64,000 nt of DNA from Nonomuraea sp. SYSU D8015 (lineage in GTDB: Bacteria; Actinomycetota; Actinomycetes; Streptosporangiales; Streptosporangiaceae). Positions 50,521 to 59,337 of the stretch are shown here, piece after piece (position 1 is the first letter of the stretch; each line of letters starts with the position of its first letter). The DNA lies in contig NZ_VJYI01000002.1 in assembly GCF_008065375.1 (NCBI RefSeq), positions 744,001 to 808,000 on the forward strand, read 5' to 3'. The position numbers and the translations under genes were made by a program. The notes under the pieces were generated by a model. That model did not search any database, had not been told where the DNA came from, and was given only the letters and a program-made list of their open reading frames with translations.

Positions 50521-51159
50521 TCAGACCACGCCGTAGAGGCGGTCACCCGCGTCGCCGAGGCCCGGCACGATGTAGCCGTGCTCATTGAGCCGCTCGTCCA
50601 GGGCGGCGGTCACCACCCGGATCGGCTTGCCGGAGTTGGCGAACACCTTGTCCATGTACGCCAGCCCCTCGGGGGCGGCCAGCAGGCAGATGGCCGTGAC
50701 GTCCACGGCCCCCCGGTCGAACAGGAACTGCACGGCCGCCGCCAGCGTGCCGCCCGTGGCCAGCATGGGGTCGACCACGAAGCACTGCCGCCCGGACAGG
50801 TCGTCGGGCAGCCGCGTGGCGTATGTCTCCGCCTGCAGCGTGGACTCGTTGCGGATCATGCCGAGGAACCCCACCTCGGCCGTGGGCAGCAGCCTCGTCA
50901 TGCCGTCGAGCATGCCGAGCCCGGCCCGCAGGATCGGAACGACCAGCGGGTAGGGCTTGGCCAGGTGCACGCCCCTGGCGGGCGCGACCGGCGTCTCGAC
51001 GGTGACGTCGATGACCTTCACGTCGCGGGTGGCCTCGTACGCCAGCAGCGTCACCAGCTCGTCCGCGAGCCTGCGGAAGGTGGGCGAGTCGGTGCTGACA
51101 TCGCGCAGCGTGGTGAGCTTGTGAGCCACGAGCGGATGATCGACGACGAGGGTCTCCAT
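50521..51159 (-). CDS. upp: Uracil phosphoribosyltransferase
   Basis: 212 aa. PRPP loop [20 protein letters not shown] and uracil-binding [13 protein letters not shown] at the C-terminus. Salvages uracil to UMP. The ATG at 51159 lies about 8 bp after TAGCGT, indicating leaderless mRNA. The upstream region carries the 77-bp tandem repeats. Confidence 0.95.
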   Translation of the reverse strand: METLVVDHPLVAHKLTTLRDVSTDSPTFRRLADELVTLLAYEATRDVKVIDVTVETPVAPARGVHLAKPYPLVVPILRAGLGMLDGMTRLLPTAEVGFLGMIRNESTLQAETYATRLPDDLSGRQCFVVDPMLATGGTLAAAVQFLFDRGAVDVTAICLLAAPEGLAYMDKVFANSGKPIRVVTAALDERLNEHGYIVPGLGDAGDRLYGVV

Positions 51160-51212
51160 AGAGGACAACGCTATCGGGTGGGGAACCCGGCGGCACGAGT
51201 TGGGTGGCCGCG

Positions 51213-51411
51213 CTGGTCACGCAAGCTACCGCTCTCGGGCCTGACCGTTCGCCGCTCTGTGTTTGATGGTCGCGCTCACTGGGCCCTCGCTGGTCACGCA
51301 AGCTACCGCTCTCGGGCCTGACCGTTCGCCGCTCTGTGTTTGATGGTCGCGCTCACTGGGCCCTCGCTGGTCACGCAAGCTACCGCTCTCGGGCCTGACC
51401 GTTCGCCGCTC
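51213..51411. repeat. 77-bp tandem repeat, about 2.6 copies
   Basis: Units begin at 51213, 51290 and 51367 (CTGGTCACGCAAGC each time) and are identical as far as I can read; the third breaks off after CGCCGCTC at 51411. On the minus strand each unit contains GCTTGCGTGACCA and GAGCGCGACCATCA, the blocks of the dispersed repeat at 22438 and 25175. Lies between divergent upp and the tadA operon. Confidence 0.85.
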
Positions 51412-51520
51412 CAGCGGCATTGGTTTTGATCACAATTTGGTCGGAGAGGCACACGCCTAGTCGCCGGTTCTGGAACGATTGGGTGCTGGTGGTATCTGTC
51501 GTGTCAGAGGTCGGGTGGGG

Positions 51521-52036
51521 ATGGCGATGACAGACGAAGACGCGCTCGACTTCGCCATCGTGATTTATCGCGAGGACGATCGCTGGGATGCGGAGCTGTT
51601 GCCGGTCACGCTCACGTCCGACTTGAAAGGGCTGATCCACGCTCTGCGGCAGCAGCCGAGCGAGAGCGGCACGATCGGCCTGGTCGCCGTGGGGGATGAG
51701 TTCTTCGTGGCGCTGCGGGTCCTGGGCGATCGGGTCGACGTCTTCCTGTCCGACATCGCCGCCTCGTGGGACTTCCCCCTGGCCCGCCAGGTCCTCGACT
51801 ACCTCGACGTGCCCGTCCCCGACGAGGAGGAGCTCGACGAGATCCTCCAGGACGAGGAGACCGTGCTCCCCGCCGGAGATCTGTCGATCTTCGCCGATCT
51901 CGGGTTGGACGAGATGGAGCTGGGCATCCTCTCCGGCGACATTGATCTGCTGCCCGAAGATGTGCTGTCCAGCATCGCCGCGCGGCTCGGCTTCTCCGAG
52001 CCGTTCGAGCGTGCCATCGAATCGGTCTTCGGCTGA
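51521..52036 (+). CDS. tRNA adenosine deaminase-associated protein (first copy)
   Basis: 171 aa acidic protein: ALDFAIVIYREDDRWDAELL, FFVALRVLGDRVDVFLSDIA, then an Asp/Glu-rich C-terminal half (GDLSIFADLGLDEMELGILS). Homologous to the next gene product and always near tadA in actinobacteria. Role unknown; perhaps a TadA cofactor. ATG 51521 or 51527. Confidence 0.78.
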   Translation: MAMTDEDALDFAIVIYREDDRWDAELLPVTLTSDLKGLIHALRQQPSESGTIGLVAVGDEFFVALRVLGDRVDVFLSDIAASWDFPLARQVLDYLDVPVPDEEELDEILQDEETVLPAGDLSIFADLGLDEMELGILSGDIDLLPEDVLSSIAARLGFSEPFERAIESVFG

Positions 52037-52054
52037 ACCCCCTGGAGCGCGGAC

Positions 52055-52531
52055 ATGGCGTCCAACACCTTCTCTGCGGCTTTTGTGAGGACCTCCGACG
52101 GCTGGAGCGGCGCCGAGGTCGATCTGAGTGAGGCTGAGATCGTCGACGACTTCGGCGACGCCGTCACGGAGGCGCTCGGCTTGAGCGGCGACGAGCTGGC
52201 CTTGTTGTGCGTCGAGGTCGAGGACGAGTGGTTCGCCATCGCCCGCTACCGGGGCGAGGACGAGCCGCGCGTCTTCCTTTCCGACGTGCATGCCATCGTC
52301 TCCGACAGCCTGGGCGAGCTGTTCGCAGAGTTCGCCGGGGTGGCGCCGGACAAAGAGGGCAACGGGCTCGGCGTGCGCCCGGCCGGCGACTTCGAGCTGC
52401 TGAGCGACCTGGGCGTGAGCTCGGAGGAGCTGCTGGAGCTCAGCATGGAGGAGGGCATGCTGCCCGCCGACATCCTGTCGGTCATCGCCGAGCGGCTGTC
52501 GTTCGCCGACGAGCTCGACCGGCTGCGCTGA
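52055..52531 (+). CDS. tRNA adenosine deaminase-associated protein (second copy)
   Basis: 158 aa. FVRTSDGWSGAEVDLSEAEI, EWFAIARYRGEDEPRVFLSD and GDFELLSDLGVSSEELLELS mirror the first copy domain for domain, so the two arose by duplication. Lies 18 bp after it and 14 bp before tadA: one operon. Confidence 0.78.
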   Translation: MASNTFSAAFVRTSDGWSGAEVDLSEAEIVDDFGDAVTEALGLSGDELALLCVEVEDEWFAIARYRGEDEPRVFLSDVHAIVSDSLGELFAEFAGVAPDKEGNGLGVRPAGDFELLSDLGVSSEELLELSMEEGMLPADILSVIAERLSFADELDRLR

Positions 52532-52545
52532 CGCCCCGCGACACC

Positions 52546-53001
52546 GTGACCCACGAGGAAGCCATGCGCCTGGCCCTGGCGGAGGCCGCCGCGGCGGCCG
52601 CCAGGGAGGAGATCCCCGTGGGCGCGGTGGTGCTCGACCAGCGCGGCGAGGTCCTGTCAGCGGCCGGTAACGACCGCGAGTCCACCGCCGACCCCACCGG
52701 CCACGCCGAGGTACTCGCGCTGCGCCGGGCGGCCGCGGCGCGAGGAGAGTGGCGGCTGGGCGGGTGCACGCTCGTGGTGACGCTGGAGCCGTGCACGATG
52801 TGCGCCGGGGCCGCGGTGCAGGCCAGGGTCGAGCGCATCGTGTACGGGGCGGTCGACGAGAAGGGCGGAGCCGTGGGCTCGCTCTGGGACGTCGTACGCG
52901 ACCGCAGGCTCAACCACCGGCCCGAGGTCGTCATGGGCGTGCTCGCGGAGGAGTGTTCGGCCGTCCTAAAGCGGTTCTTCGCCACTCGGCGGATCCGGTA
53001 A
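52546..53001 (+). CDS. tadA: tRNA-specific adenosine-34 deaminase
   Basis: 151 aa. Zinc-dependent deaminase motifs: IPVGAVVLD, TGHAEVLAL (His ligand and catalytic Glu) and TLEPCTMCAGA (two Cys ligands). Converts A34 to inosine in tRNA-Arg(ACG). GTG at 52546; ATG 52564 after GAGGAAG is a possible shorter start. The tRNA-Ser gene follows by 10 bp. Confidence 0.92.
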   Translation: MTHEEAMRLALAEAAAAAAREEIPVGAVVLDQRGEVLSAAGNDRESTADPTGHAEVLALRRAAAARGEWRLGGCTLVVTLEPCTMCAGAAVQARVERIVYGAVDEKGGAVGSLWDVVRDRRLNHRPEVVMGVLAEECSAVLKRFFATRRIR

Positions 53002-53011
53002 GCTCATTCGC

Positions 53012-53098
53012 GGTGGTGTCGCCTAGTGGCCGAGGGCGCACGCCTCGAAAGCGTGTGATGGGGCAACTCATCCGTGGGTTCAAATCCCACCACCACCG
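53012..53098 (+). tRNA. tRNA-Ser(CGA)
   Basis: 87-nt class II tRNA. Acceptor GGTGGTG/CACCACC, anticodon stem CACGC/GCGTG with loop CTCGAAA (anticodon CGA at 53046-53048), a long variable arm, and T arm GTGGG-TTCAAAT-CCCAC. Discriminator G; CCA not encoded. Reads UCG. Confidence 0.96.
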
Positions 53099-53107
53099 CC
53101 GTTCGCC

Positions 53108-53136
53108 AAAGGGCTCCCGGAGACTCGGGGGCCCTT
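53108..53136. terminator. Terminator after tRNA-Ser
   Basis: AAAGGGC and GCCCTTT arms with inner CCC/GGG pairing; serves the tRNA and possibly the convergent gene at 53152. Confidence 0.75.
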
Positions 53137-53151
53137 TCGCTTGTTCCCGGG

Positions 53152-53451
53152 CTATTGGACCGGGCTCTGCTGGGGCGTGCTGCCCGGCGGCGACGTGCCG
53201 GGATCGAGCCGCATCGTCGGCGCCTCGTCGGTCGTCTCGGTCCCCAGCGTGTCGCGTACGGTCACGGTGCCGCGGTCGGTGAGCACGAAGAACACCGCGC
53301 TGCCCACGGCCAGCACCAACATGGGCAGCCCGATGGCGAGCAGCAGGATCAGCTCCAGGTTGCCCGTCTTGGGCGGCGGCAGGTGATTGCCGTGGTCGTA
53401 CGCGTACCCGTACGTGTATCCATGCGGCGGTGGTTGCTGCGGATACCACAC
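53152..53451 (-). CDS. Single-TM protein with Pro/Tyr-rich N-terminus
   Basis: 99 aa from the GTG at 53451, set by GGGAGA 5 bp upstream. N-terminal WYPQQPPPHGYTYGYAYDHG, a TM helix (LELILLLAIGLPMLVLAVGS), then a short extracytoplasmic Thr/Pro-rich tail. No family recognised. Confidence 0.6.
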   Translation of the reverse strand: MWYPQQPPPHGYTYGYAYDHGNHLPPPKTGNLELILLLAIGLPMLVLAVGSAVFFVLTDRGTVTVRDTLGTETTDEAPTMRLDPGTSPPGSTPQQSPVQ

Positions 53452-53520
53452 GGCATTCTCCCAAAATGATGTTGAAAGACGCTGCTGTGACGCGCGAGGC
53501 GCCATGTGGGTTGACACGAG

Positions 53521-53549
53521 AAAGGGAGCCGCGAATCGCGACTCCCTTT
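53521..53549 (-). terminator. Terminator after the 53557 gene
   Basis: AAAGGGAG / CTCCCTTT stem with inner CGCG/CGCG pairing, directly downstream of the minus-strand gene. Confidence 0.75.
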
Positions 53550-53556
53550 TCCTTTC

Positions 53557-53853
53557 TCAGTTGGGTAGTTCCAGGACCCTGGCGTGCAGGATCGATCGTT
53601 GGTGCAGAGCCGCGCGCAACGCGCGGTGCAGACCGTCCTCCAGATAAAGCTCGCCCTGCCACTGGACCACGTGCGGGAAAAGATCCCCGTAGAAGGTGGA
53701 GTCGGCGGCGAGCAGCGAGTGCAGGTCCAGCATGGCTTTCGTAGTGATCAACGAGTCGAGCCGGACCTGCCGTGGAGGGATCTGCGCCCACTCTCGGTTC
53801 GTCAGACCGTGGTCGGGATAAGGGCGTCCGTCGCCGACAAGCTTGAAGATCAC
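53557..53853 (-). CDS. ParB/sulfiredoxin-like small protein
   Basis: 98 aa. IPPRQVRLDSLITTKAMLDL, then FPHVVQWQGELYLEDGLHRA and LRAALHQRSILHARVLEL. The DGLHRALRA segment resembles the GxHR motif of ParB/Srx-fold proteins. No DNA-binding HTH is fused. Function unknown; ATG at 53853. Confidence 0.55.
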   Translation of the reverse strand: MIFKLVGDGRPYPDHGLTNREWAQIPPRQVRLDSLITTKAMLDLHSLLAADSTFYGDLFPHVVQWQGELYLEDGLHRALRAALHQRSILHARVLELPN

Positions 53854-53901
53854 CCCACTGATTTTAGGAGAGATTCTGATTGCTCGCGCTGTGCGGCCAC
53901 G

Positions 53902-54732
53902 TCACCCCAGGTCGGCTTGCGCGCAGTCGGCGGGCGAGCCGTTTTTGTAGCCGCGCTGGAAGGCGGCGACACGTTGCGCGGAGGTGCCGTGCGAGAACGA
54001 TTCAGGATCGATTCTGCCGCGGGTGCGCTGCTGGATTCTGTCGTCGCCTACCGCCGCCGCCGCGTCGAGGGCTTCGGCGATTTCGGCCTCGGTGAAGGGT
54101 TTTTCGTAGAAGCCGGTGGTGACCGCGTTGCGCGCCCAGACGCCGGCGTAGCAGTCGGCCTGGAGCTCGACGGGGATCGAGCTGCCCGCCTCGAGTTCGC
54201 CGAGGAGGTCCTGCACGTGGTGGCCGTACTCGTGGGCGATCACGTACGCCTGCGCGAACGGCCCGCCCTTGGCGCCGAACTGGCTGTGGAGCTGGTCGAA
54301 GAAGCTCAGGTCGAGGTAGACGCGTTGGTCGCCGGGGCAGTAGAAGGGGCCGACGGCCGAGCTGGCGGCGCCGCATCCGGTTCGTAACCGGCCTGAGTAC
54401 AGCACGGTCTTGGACGGGCGATATTCGGGGATCTCCCGCTTCCAGTAGTCCTGGATGCTGTTGACCACGCCGACCACGCGGCACCGTTCGGACTGGTCGG
54501 CGTCCTTGCCCCTCTGGCATTGGGCGGCGAGGTCGGAAGGGGGCCGCCGCTGGGCGGGTTCGGGGCCGGTGCCCACGTTGTTCAGCACGAATACCAACAC
54601 GAGCGTGATCAGGGTGACGATGCCGCCACCACCGATGATCATCCCGCCGGGGATGCCGCCGCCGGAGAATCCACCGCCGCCGGCGTCCTCCACCTGCGAG
54701 GGATCGAGGTCGACCTGGTCTCTGAAGTCCAT
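53902..54732 (-). CDS. Neutral zinc metallopeptidase (YpfJ family)
   Basis: 276 aa. A Gly-rich start and one TM helix (IVTLITLVLVFVLNNVG), then an external domain with the zinc motif AYVIAHEYGHHVQDLLG (HExxH) and downstream ELQADCYAG (third ligand Glu). Length is typical. ATG 54732 after GGAAGGAA; the frame continues upstream but overlaps the LysE gene. Confidence 0.88.
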   Translation of the reverse strand: MDFRDQVDLDPSQVEDAGGGGFSGGGIPGGMIIGGGGIVTLITLVLVFVLNNVGTGPEPAQRRPPSDLAAQCQRGKDADQSERCRVVGVVNSIQDYWKREIPEYRPSKTVLYSGRLRTGCGAASSAVGPFYCPGDQRVYLDLSFFDQLHSQFGAKGGPFAQAYVIAHEYGHHVQDLLGELEAGSSIPVELQADCYAGVWARNAVTTGFYEKPFTEAEIAEALDAAAAVGDDRIQQRTRGRIDPESFSHGTSAQRVAAFQRGYKNGSPADCAQADLG

Positions 54733-54876
54733 CGCCGACGTTCCTTCCTGGGGTGTCCGGATGGACCTCTTCCCCAGAGGGCGGCCTGGATGCCCCTGAA
54801 AACGTGGGCGACGCGCCATGCCGCCATCTCTGGAATTCCTGTCGTGTATGTCGGATAAGTCAGATAATCTGCCGAC

Positions 54877-55518
54877 ATGACGGGTGGCTTGATCGGAATC
54901 GCGCTGGTTTCTCTGGGAATGGTCCTCACCCCGGGCCCGAACATGATCTATCTGGTCTCGCGCTCGATCACCCAGGGCCGCCGTGCCGGACTGATCTCCC
55001 TGATCGGCGTCGTCCTCGGCCTCAGCATCTATCTGATCGCGACCTGTCTGGGACTGACGGCCGTCTTCGCGTACGTGCCGGCCGCGTACACCGCGCTCAA
55101 GCTGGCCGGTGCCGCCTACCTGCTCTGGCTGGCCTGGAACGCCGTCAAGCCCGGCGGCACGTCGGCCTTCCAGCCCCGCGAGCTCCCGGCCGAACGCCCG
55201 GCCAAGCTCGTCGGCATGGGTCTGGTCACCTGCCTGCTGAACCCCAAGATCGCCATCCTGTACCTGTCGCTGCTCCCGCAGTTCATCGACCCCTCCATGG
55301 GCAACGTGCTGCTGCAGAGCCTGGCGCTCGGCTCGACGCAGATCGTCGTGGCGACCACGTTCAACGCCCTGATCGCGATTTCGGCCGGGAGCCTGGCGGC
55401 GTTCCTGGCCGCCCGCCCCCTGTGGCTGCGCGTCCAGCGGTACGTCATGGGCACGGTGCTCGGCGGCTTCGCGATCCACATGGCCACCGACCGGTCCCGG
55501 GCCATGGTGAGCGCCTGA
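54877..55518 (+). CDS. LysE/RhtB family amino-acid exporter
   Basis: 213 aa, six TM segments. N-terminal signature GMVLTPGPNMIYLVSRSITQ and LLNPKIAILYLSLLPQFI. Exports an amino acid or metabolite. ATG at 54877 is about 10 bp from GATAAT, so likely short-leader or leaderless mRNA. Confidence 0.9.
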   Translation: MTGGLIGIALVSLGMVLTPGPNMIYLVSRSITQGRRAGLISLIGVVLGLSIYLIATCLGLTAVFAYVPAAYTALKLAGAAYLLWLAWNAVKPGGTSAFQPRELPAERPAKLVGMGLVTCLLNPKIAILYLSLLPQFIDPSMGNVLLQSLALGSTQIVVATTFNALIAISAGSLAAFLAARPLWLRVQRYVMGTVLGGFAIHMATDRSRAMVSA

Positions 55519-55551
55519 GCGGACGCCCGCGTTCTCCAGGGGCCCGCCCGC

Positions 55552-55944
55552 TCACCGATCGAACCACGTCGCCGACGACGACTTGCACAACTGCCCGAAC
55601 ACCACCGCGGCCAGCAACACGCCCAGCACGTTCCCGAGGCTGATGCCCCCGAGCACCTCCCAGATCCCGAGCAGGACCAGCAGGAGCTCGACGACCAGCC
55701 CGGCGGCGCGGACCCAACCCCGGCGGGACGAGATCCGGATCGCCAGGAACCCGATCAGCAGGATCGTGGCCAGCGGGATGCCGAGAGCGATCGGCAGACC
55801 GCTCCCCACAGCGCCTGCCGGCGCGCTTCCCAGCAGGATGAACAGCAGGAGCAGCCCGACCAGTGATGCGGTGCCGGCCACGCCATCGGTCCGTATCCCT
55901 GAGGCCCTGGCCAGTTCTATCGGCTCGCTCAGGGGCGGCCGCAT
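55552..55944 (-). CDS. Membrane protein of unknown function
   Basis: 130 aa from ATG 55944, four hydrophobic segments (SLVGLLLLFILLGSAPAGAV; IALGIPLATILLIGFLAI; VRAAGLVVELLLVLLGIWEV; LGNVLGVLLAAVVFGQLC). Its first codons overlap the remnant frame at 55903 on the other strand; a shorter start is possible. Confidence 0.55.
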   Translation of the reverse strand: MRPPLSEPIELARASGIRTDGVAGTASLVGLLLLFILLGSAPAGAVGSGLPIALGIPLATILLIGFLAIRISSRRGWVRAAGLVVELLLVLLGIWEVLGGISLGNVLGVLLAAVVFGQLCKSSSATWFDR

Positions 55945-56430
55945 GTCCTCGGCGTCCAGAACTTCATCTGTCCCGCAGAGGAACTGTCCACCGACGCCGA
56001 CGGCCTGTTGGAGTTCGGTTACGAGAACCAGGGCTGCTTCGGCTGGTCGCTCGACCTCTCTCAGGACGACCCGACCGTCTGGACGATTGAGCACCCTGAA
56101 TACCGCTACGCCGAACGTGAACGCCTGAGCGGCTTCCTGCTCCAGTTCTCCCTGTACGAGGCCATGGTGAACGCGCCCTATCACGCGGGGGGCGGCCCGG
56201 TGCCGACGCCGATCGCCTCCGAGCTGATCAGCGCGCTGCGCCGGGTGCCGCTCAAGACCTGGATGTGGCCGCTGTACCAGACGTCCTTCTACGTAGCGCC
56301 GGGTCTCATCGTGACCGTCGATGACGACGACGAGAAGGAGGAGTGCGAAATCTCCTGCGGCTCCGTACACCGCAGCCTGTTGCGCCCGCTGGCCGACCTG
56401 GGGATCAAGTGGGCGGTCTTCGACTGTTGA
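55903..56430 (+). pseudogene. 5'-truncated SMI1/KNR4 (SUKH)-like gene
   Basis: An open frame of 175 codons without a plausible start. It reads GPGQFYRLAQGRPHVLGVQN, then LLEFGYENQGCFGWSLDLSQ and DDPTVW, the middle and end of a SUKH-type immunity or cell-wall protein. The first ~60 residues of the family are missing, and the frame is closed by TGA at 55900. Probably a remnant left by a deletion that joined it to the neighbouring gene. Confidence 0.6.
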
Positions 56431-56531
56431 TCCGCATGCCCTCAGGGCCGGCGGCGAGGCTCACGTGGCCCCGCTGTGAGGCCGGCAGGCCGGGTCTGTC
56501 AGTCCGAACAGCCGAGACGGAGACCGGAACG

Positions 56532-56571
56532 CCAGAAGGGGTGCGCCATGACCATGGCGCACCCCTTCTGG
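56532..56571. terminator. Long perfect hairpin after tRNA-Ser(GGA)
   Basis: A 19-bp perfect inverted repeat (arms starting CCAGAAGGGGTGCG; effective loop a few bases) five bases beyond the tRNA 3' end on the minus strand. Stronger than needed for termination, but placed as a terminator. Confidence 0.65.
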
Positions 56572-56576
56572 GCTGG

Positions 56577-56661
56577 CGGAGGATGGGGGATTTGAACCCC
56601 CGATAGGTTGCCCTATACACGCTTTCCAAGCGTGCGCCCTCGGCCACTAGGCGAATCCTCC
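56577..56661 (-). tRNA. tRNA-Ser(GGA)
   Basis: 85-nt class II tRNA. Acceptor GGAGGAT/ATCCTCC, anticodon loop TTGGAAA (anticodon GGA, complement at 56625-56627), long variable arm, T-loop GTTCAAAT. CCA not encoded. Reads UCC/UCU. Confidence 0.96.
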
Positions 56662-56765
56662 GCCGACGAGCTTACCGGACTCGCGGGTGTACGCAGACCA
56701 CGTTTTTCGCGTTCATCGGTGGCGGGAGCGTGGAGCGAGCACTGCCGCAGGCGGCTAGACTGTTG

Positions 56766-56857
56766 AAGGACCCCTCGCGCGGCGTCATCCTGTGAACCTC
56801 CCCAGGGCCGGAAGGCAGCAAGGATAAGCGGGCTCTGGCGGGTGTGCGGGGGGTCTC
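56766..56857 (+). ncRNA. ffs: Signal recognition particle 4.5S RNA
   Basis: Contains the SRP core: TGAACCTCCCCAGGGCCGGA, AGGCAGCAAGG and GCGGGCTCTGG, with outer pairing GGACCCC / GGGGGTC. Binds Ffh for co-translational targeting. TAGACT at 56756-56761 is a fitting -10. It lies directly before dnaX. Confidence 0.93.
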
Positions 56858-56892
56858 TTCGTTGGGAGCCCCCTCGCAGGCGGGATGGTCGC

Positions 56893-59337
56893 ATGAGCCT
56901 TGCGCTTTATCGCAAGTACCGACCCGGGACCTTCGCCGAGGTCAAGGGTCAGGAGCACGTTACCGACCCGCTGCGGCAGGCGCTGCGTACGGGCCGCATC
57001 AACCACGCCTTCCTGTTCAGCGGCCCCCGTGGCTGCGGCAAGACCTCCAGCGCGCGCATCCTCGCGCGCTCGCTCAACTGCGAGCAGGGCCCGACCCCCG
57101 ACCCCTGCGGCGTGTGCGAGTCCTGCGTGGCGCTCGCCCCGACCGGTCCAGGGCACCTCGACGTCATCGAGATCGACGCCGCCTCGCACGGTGGCGTGGA
57201 CGACGCGCGCGACCTGCGTGAGCGGGCGTTCTTCGCCCCCGTCTCCGCGCGCTACAAGATCTACATCATCGACGAGGCGCACATGGTGACCCGCGAGGGG
57301 TTCAACGCGCTGCTCAAGCTCGTCGAGGAGCCCCCGCCGCACCTGAAGTTCATCTTCGCGACGACCGAGCCGGAGAAGGTCATCGGCACGATCAAGTCGC
57401 GCACCCACCACTACCCGTTCCGGCTGATGCCGCCCGCGACGCTCCGCGCGCTGCTGGAGGAGATCCTCACCTCCGAGAACGTGCCGTTCGAGCCGACTGC
57501 GCTGCCCCTGGTCGTACGCGCCGGTGCCGGCTCGGCCCGTGACTCCCTGTCGATCCTCGACCAGCTGCTCGCCGGGGCCGAAGAAGACGGCATCACCTAC
57601 GCCAAGGCCGTCTCCCTTCTCGGCTACACCGACGGAGACCTGCTCGACGAGGTCGTCAACGCGTTCGCGGCCCGCGACGGCGCCCAGGTGTTCCACACGG
57701 TCAACCGGGTGATCGAGGGTGGCCACGACCCGCGCCGCTTCGCCGCCGACCTGCTCGAACGCTTCCGCGACCTGGTCATCCTGGCCAACGTCCCCGAGGC
57801 GGCCTCCAGCGGCCTGCTCGACCGGCCCGCCGACGAGCTGGAGCGGCTCGTCCAGCAGGCGTCCTCGATGGGGCCCGCCGAGCTGACACGGGCGGCCGAG
57901 GTGTTCAACGCCGGCCTCACCGAGATGCGCGGGGCCACGGCTCCGCGGCTGCTGCTCGAGCTCATGTGCGCCCGGGTGCTGCTCCCCGGCGCCTCACAGG
58001 GTGAGGAGGCCCTGCTCGCCCGGCTCGAACGACTGGAGCGCGGCGGCGCCGTCGCCCAGATGGCCGCCCGGGCCTCTTCCTCGGGCATGCCCGGTCCCGC
58101 TTCCACGCCGGGTGTCCCCGGTGCGGCCTCGGTGCCGCTTCCCCGTACGAGCGCGACGTCCGTTCATTCGACGGGCGCCGACCAGGTGGCCCGTGCCACA
58201 GGCGGCCACCCGCACACCGGCCCGGCGGAGCCGGCGCCCGGCCACGACGCTCCTGCTGCTCAGCCGCAGAGCGGCGCTCCTGCCGGCCCGTCTCACGGCG
58301 ATGCGTCCGCCGGTCAGCCGCACGCCGGCGCGCAGCCGGCTCAGCCTCATGCCTCTGCTTCCGGTGTTGCTTCGGCCGGTGCGGACGACTGGCCGGAGCC
58401 GGCCCGGCCCGGCGCTCCCGCCGCGGCTTCCGGCGGTGGCATGGCGTCGGCGTCCCCGGTGGCGGGCGGCGCGCAGCCGACTTCCGGTGGTGGGCAGGCG
58501 GGTGCCGGATTGGGCGTCATGCAACAGCAGTGGCCCGCCGTATTGGCGGCGCTCAAGCAGCGCAGCATCGTGGTGTGGGCCAACGTGAGCACCAATGCCC
58601 AGGTCGTGGGCGTGGAAGGCAACCTGGTCACGCTCGGCTTCAGCCAGGTCGGCGCGATGAAGAACTTCACGGGCGGTGGCAAGGACGCCGTGGTGGCGAG
58701 CGCGCTCGGCGACGTGCTCGGCGGCACCTGGCGCGTCGAGGCCGTCGTCGGCAACGCCCCGCCTCCGCAGGCCACCCGTGGCCGTCCCCCGCAGCCCCCG
58801 TCGCACGGCTCGCCTGCCTCCCCGGGTGGGCACGGAGGAGCGACTGGTCCGGCTGGGCAGGGGTCGACGACCCGCCCTCAGGGCATGTCGGGTCCCCAAG
58901 GACGTACGGCCTCACATGGCACCTCTCACGACGACCAGGGGACGCAGGATCCCGGGCAACCTCCGGCGGCGCCTCCAGGGCGGCCGACCACGGACGAGTC
59001 CTGGCCCGACGCCCCGGACGACCCCGGCCCCGGCATCCCGCCGACGCCCGACCCCACGCGAACCGTCCCCGCCGCCGGTGCCCAGCCGGGTGCGGGCCTG
59101 GCCGCCGCCAGATCCGCCGCCAAGGCGGCCGCCCAGTCGGGGCCCCGTGCCGCGTCGACCCGTGGGAGCACCACGGCGGCCTGGCCGGAGACCGTTCCCA
59201 GTCGCAACAAGACGCCCGACACCGATGACGTCGACCCTTTGAACGATGCGGACGCCGACGTGGATGTGGTCTCCGGCATGGCGCTTCTGGAGCGGGAACT
59301 CGGCGCGCGGGTGATCGGCGAGATCGACCACACCTGA
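56893..59337 (+). CDS. dnaX: DNA polymerase III subunit gamma/tau
   Basis: 814 aa. SLALYRKYRPGTFAEVKGQE opening, Walker A GPRGCGKT (44-51), zinc cysteines C63/C72/C75/C78, Walker B IIDEAHM and sensor-1 IFATTEPEKVI. Clamp-loader domain III ends near residue 375. Two long low-complexity Pro/Ala/Gly/His regions (about 390-550 and 620-760) flank a tau-like domain (VLAALKQRSIVVWANVSTNA). Loads the beta clamp. ATG 56893 is chosen by the conserved N-terminus. Confidence 0.95.
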   Translation: MSLALYRKYRPGTFAEVKGQEHVTDPLRQALRTGRINHAFLFSGPRGCGKTSSARILARSLNCEQGPTPDPCGVCESCVALAPTGPGHLDVIEIDAASHGGVDDARDLRERAFFAPVSARYKIYIIDEAHMVTREGFNALLKLVEEPPPHLKFIFATTEPEKVIGTIKSRTHHYPFRLMPPATLRALLEEILTSENVPFEPTALPLVVRAGAGSARDSLSILDQLLAGAEEDGITYAKAVSLLGYTDGDLLDEVVNAFAARDGAQVFHTVNRVIEGGHDPRRFAADLLERFRDLVILANVPEAASSGLLDRPADELERLVQQASSMGPAELTRAAEVFNAGLTEMRGATAPRLLLELMCARVLLPGASQGEEALLARLERLERGGAVAQMAARASSSGMPGPASTPGVPGAASVPLPRTSATSVHSTGADQVARATGGHPHTGPAEPAPGHDAPAAQPQSGAPAGPSHGDASAGQPHAGAQPAQPHASASGVASAGADDWPEPARPGAPAAASGGGMASASPVAGGAQPTSGGGQAGAGLGVMQQQWPAVLAALKQRSIVVWANVSTNAQVVGVEGNLVTLGFSQVGAMKNFTGGGKDAVVASALGDVLGGTWRVEAVVGNAPPPQATRGRPPQPPSHGSPASPGGHGGATGPAGQGSTTRPQGMSGPQGRTASHGTSHDDQGTQDPGQPPAAPPGRPTTDESWPDAPDDPGPGIPPTPDPTRTVPAAGAQPGAGLAAARSAAKAAAQSGPRAASTRGSTTAAWPETVPSRNKTPDTDDVDPLNDADADVDVVSGMALLERELGARVIGEIDHT

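Noticed and set aside
51213..51411. Possible CRISPR array
   Set aside because: The units are contiguous 77-bp tandem copies with no unique spacers, and there are no cas genes in the window.
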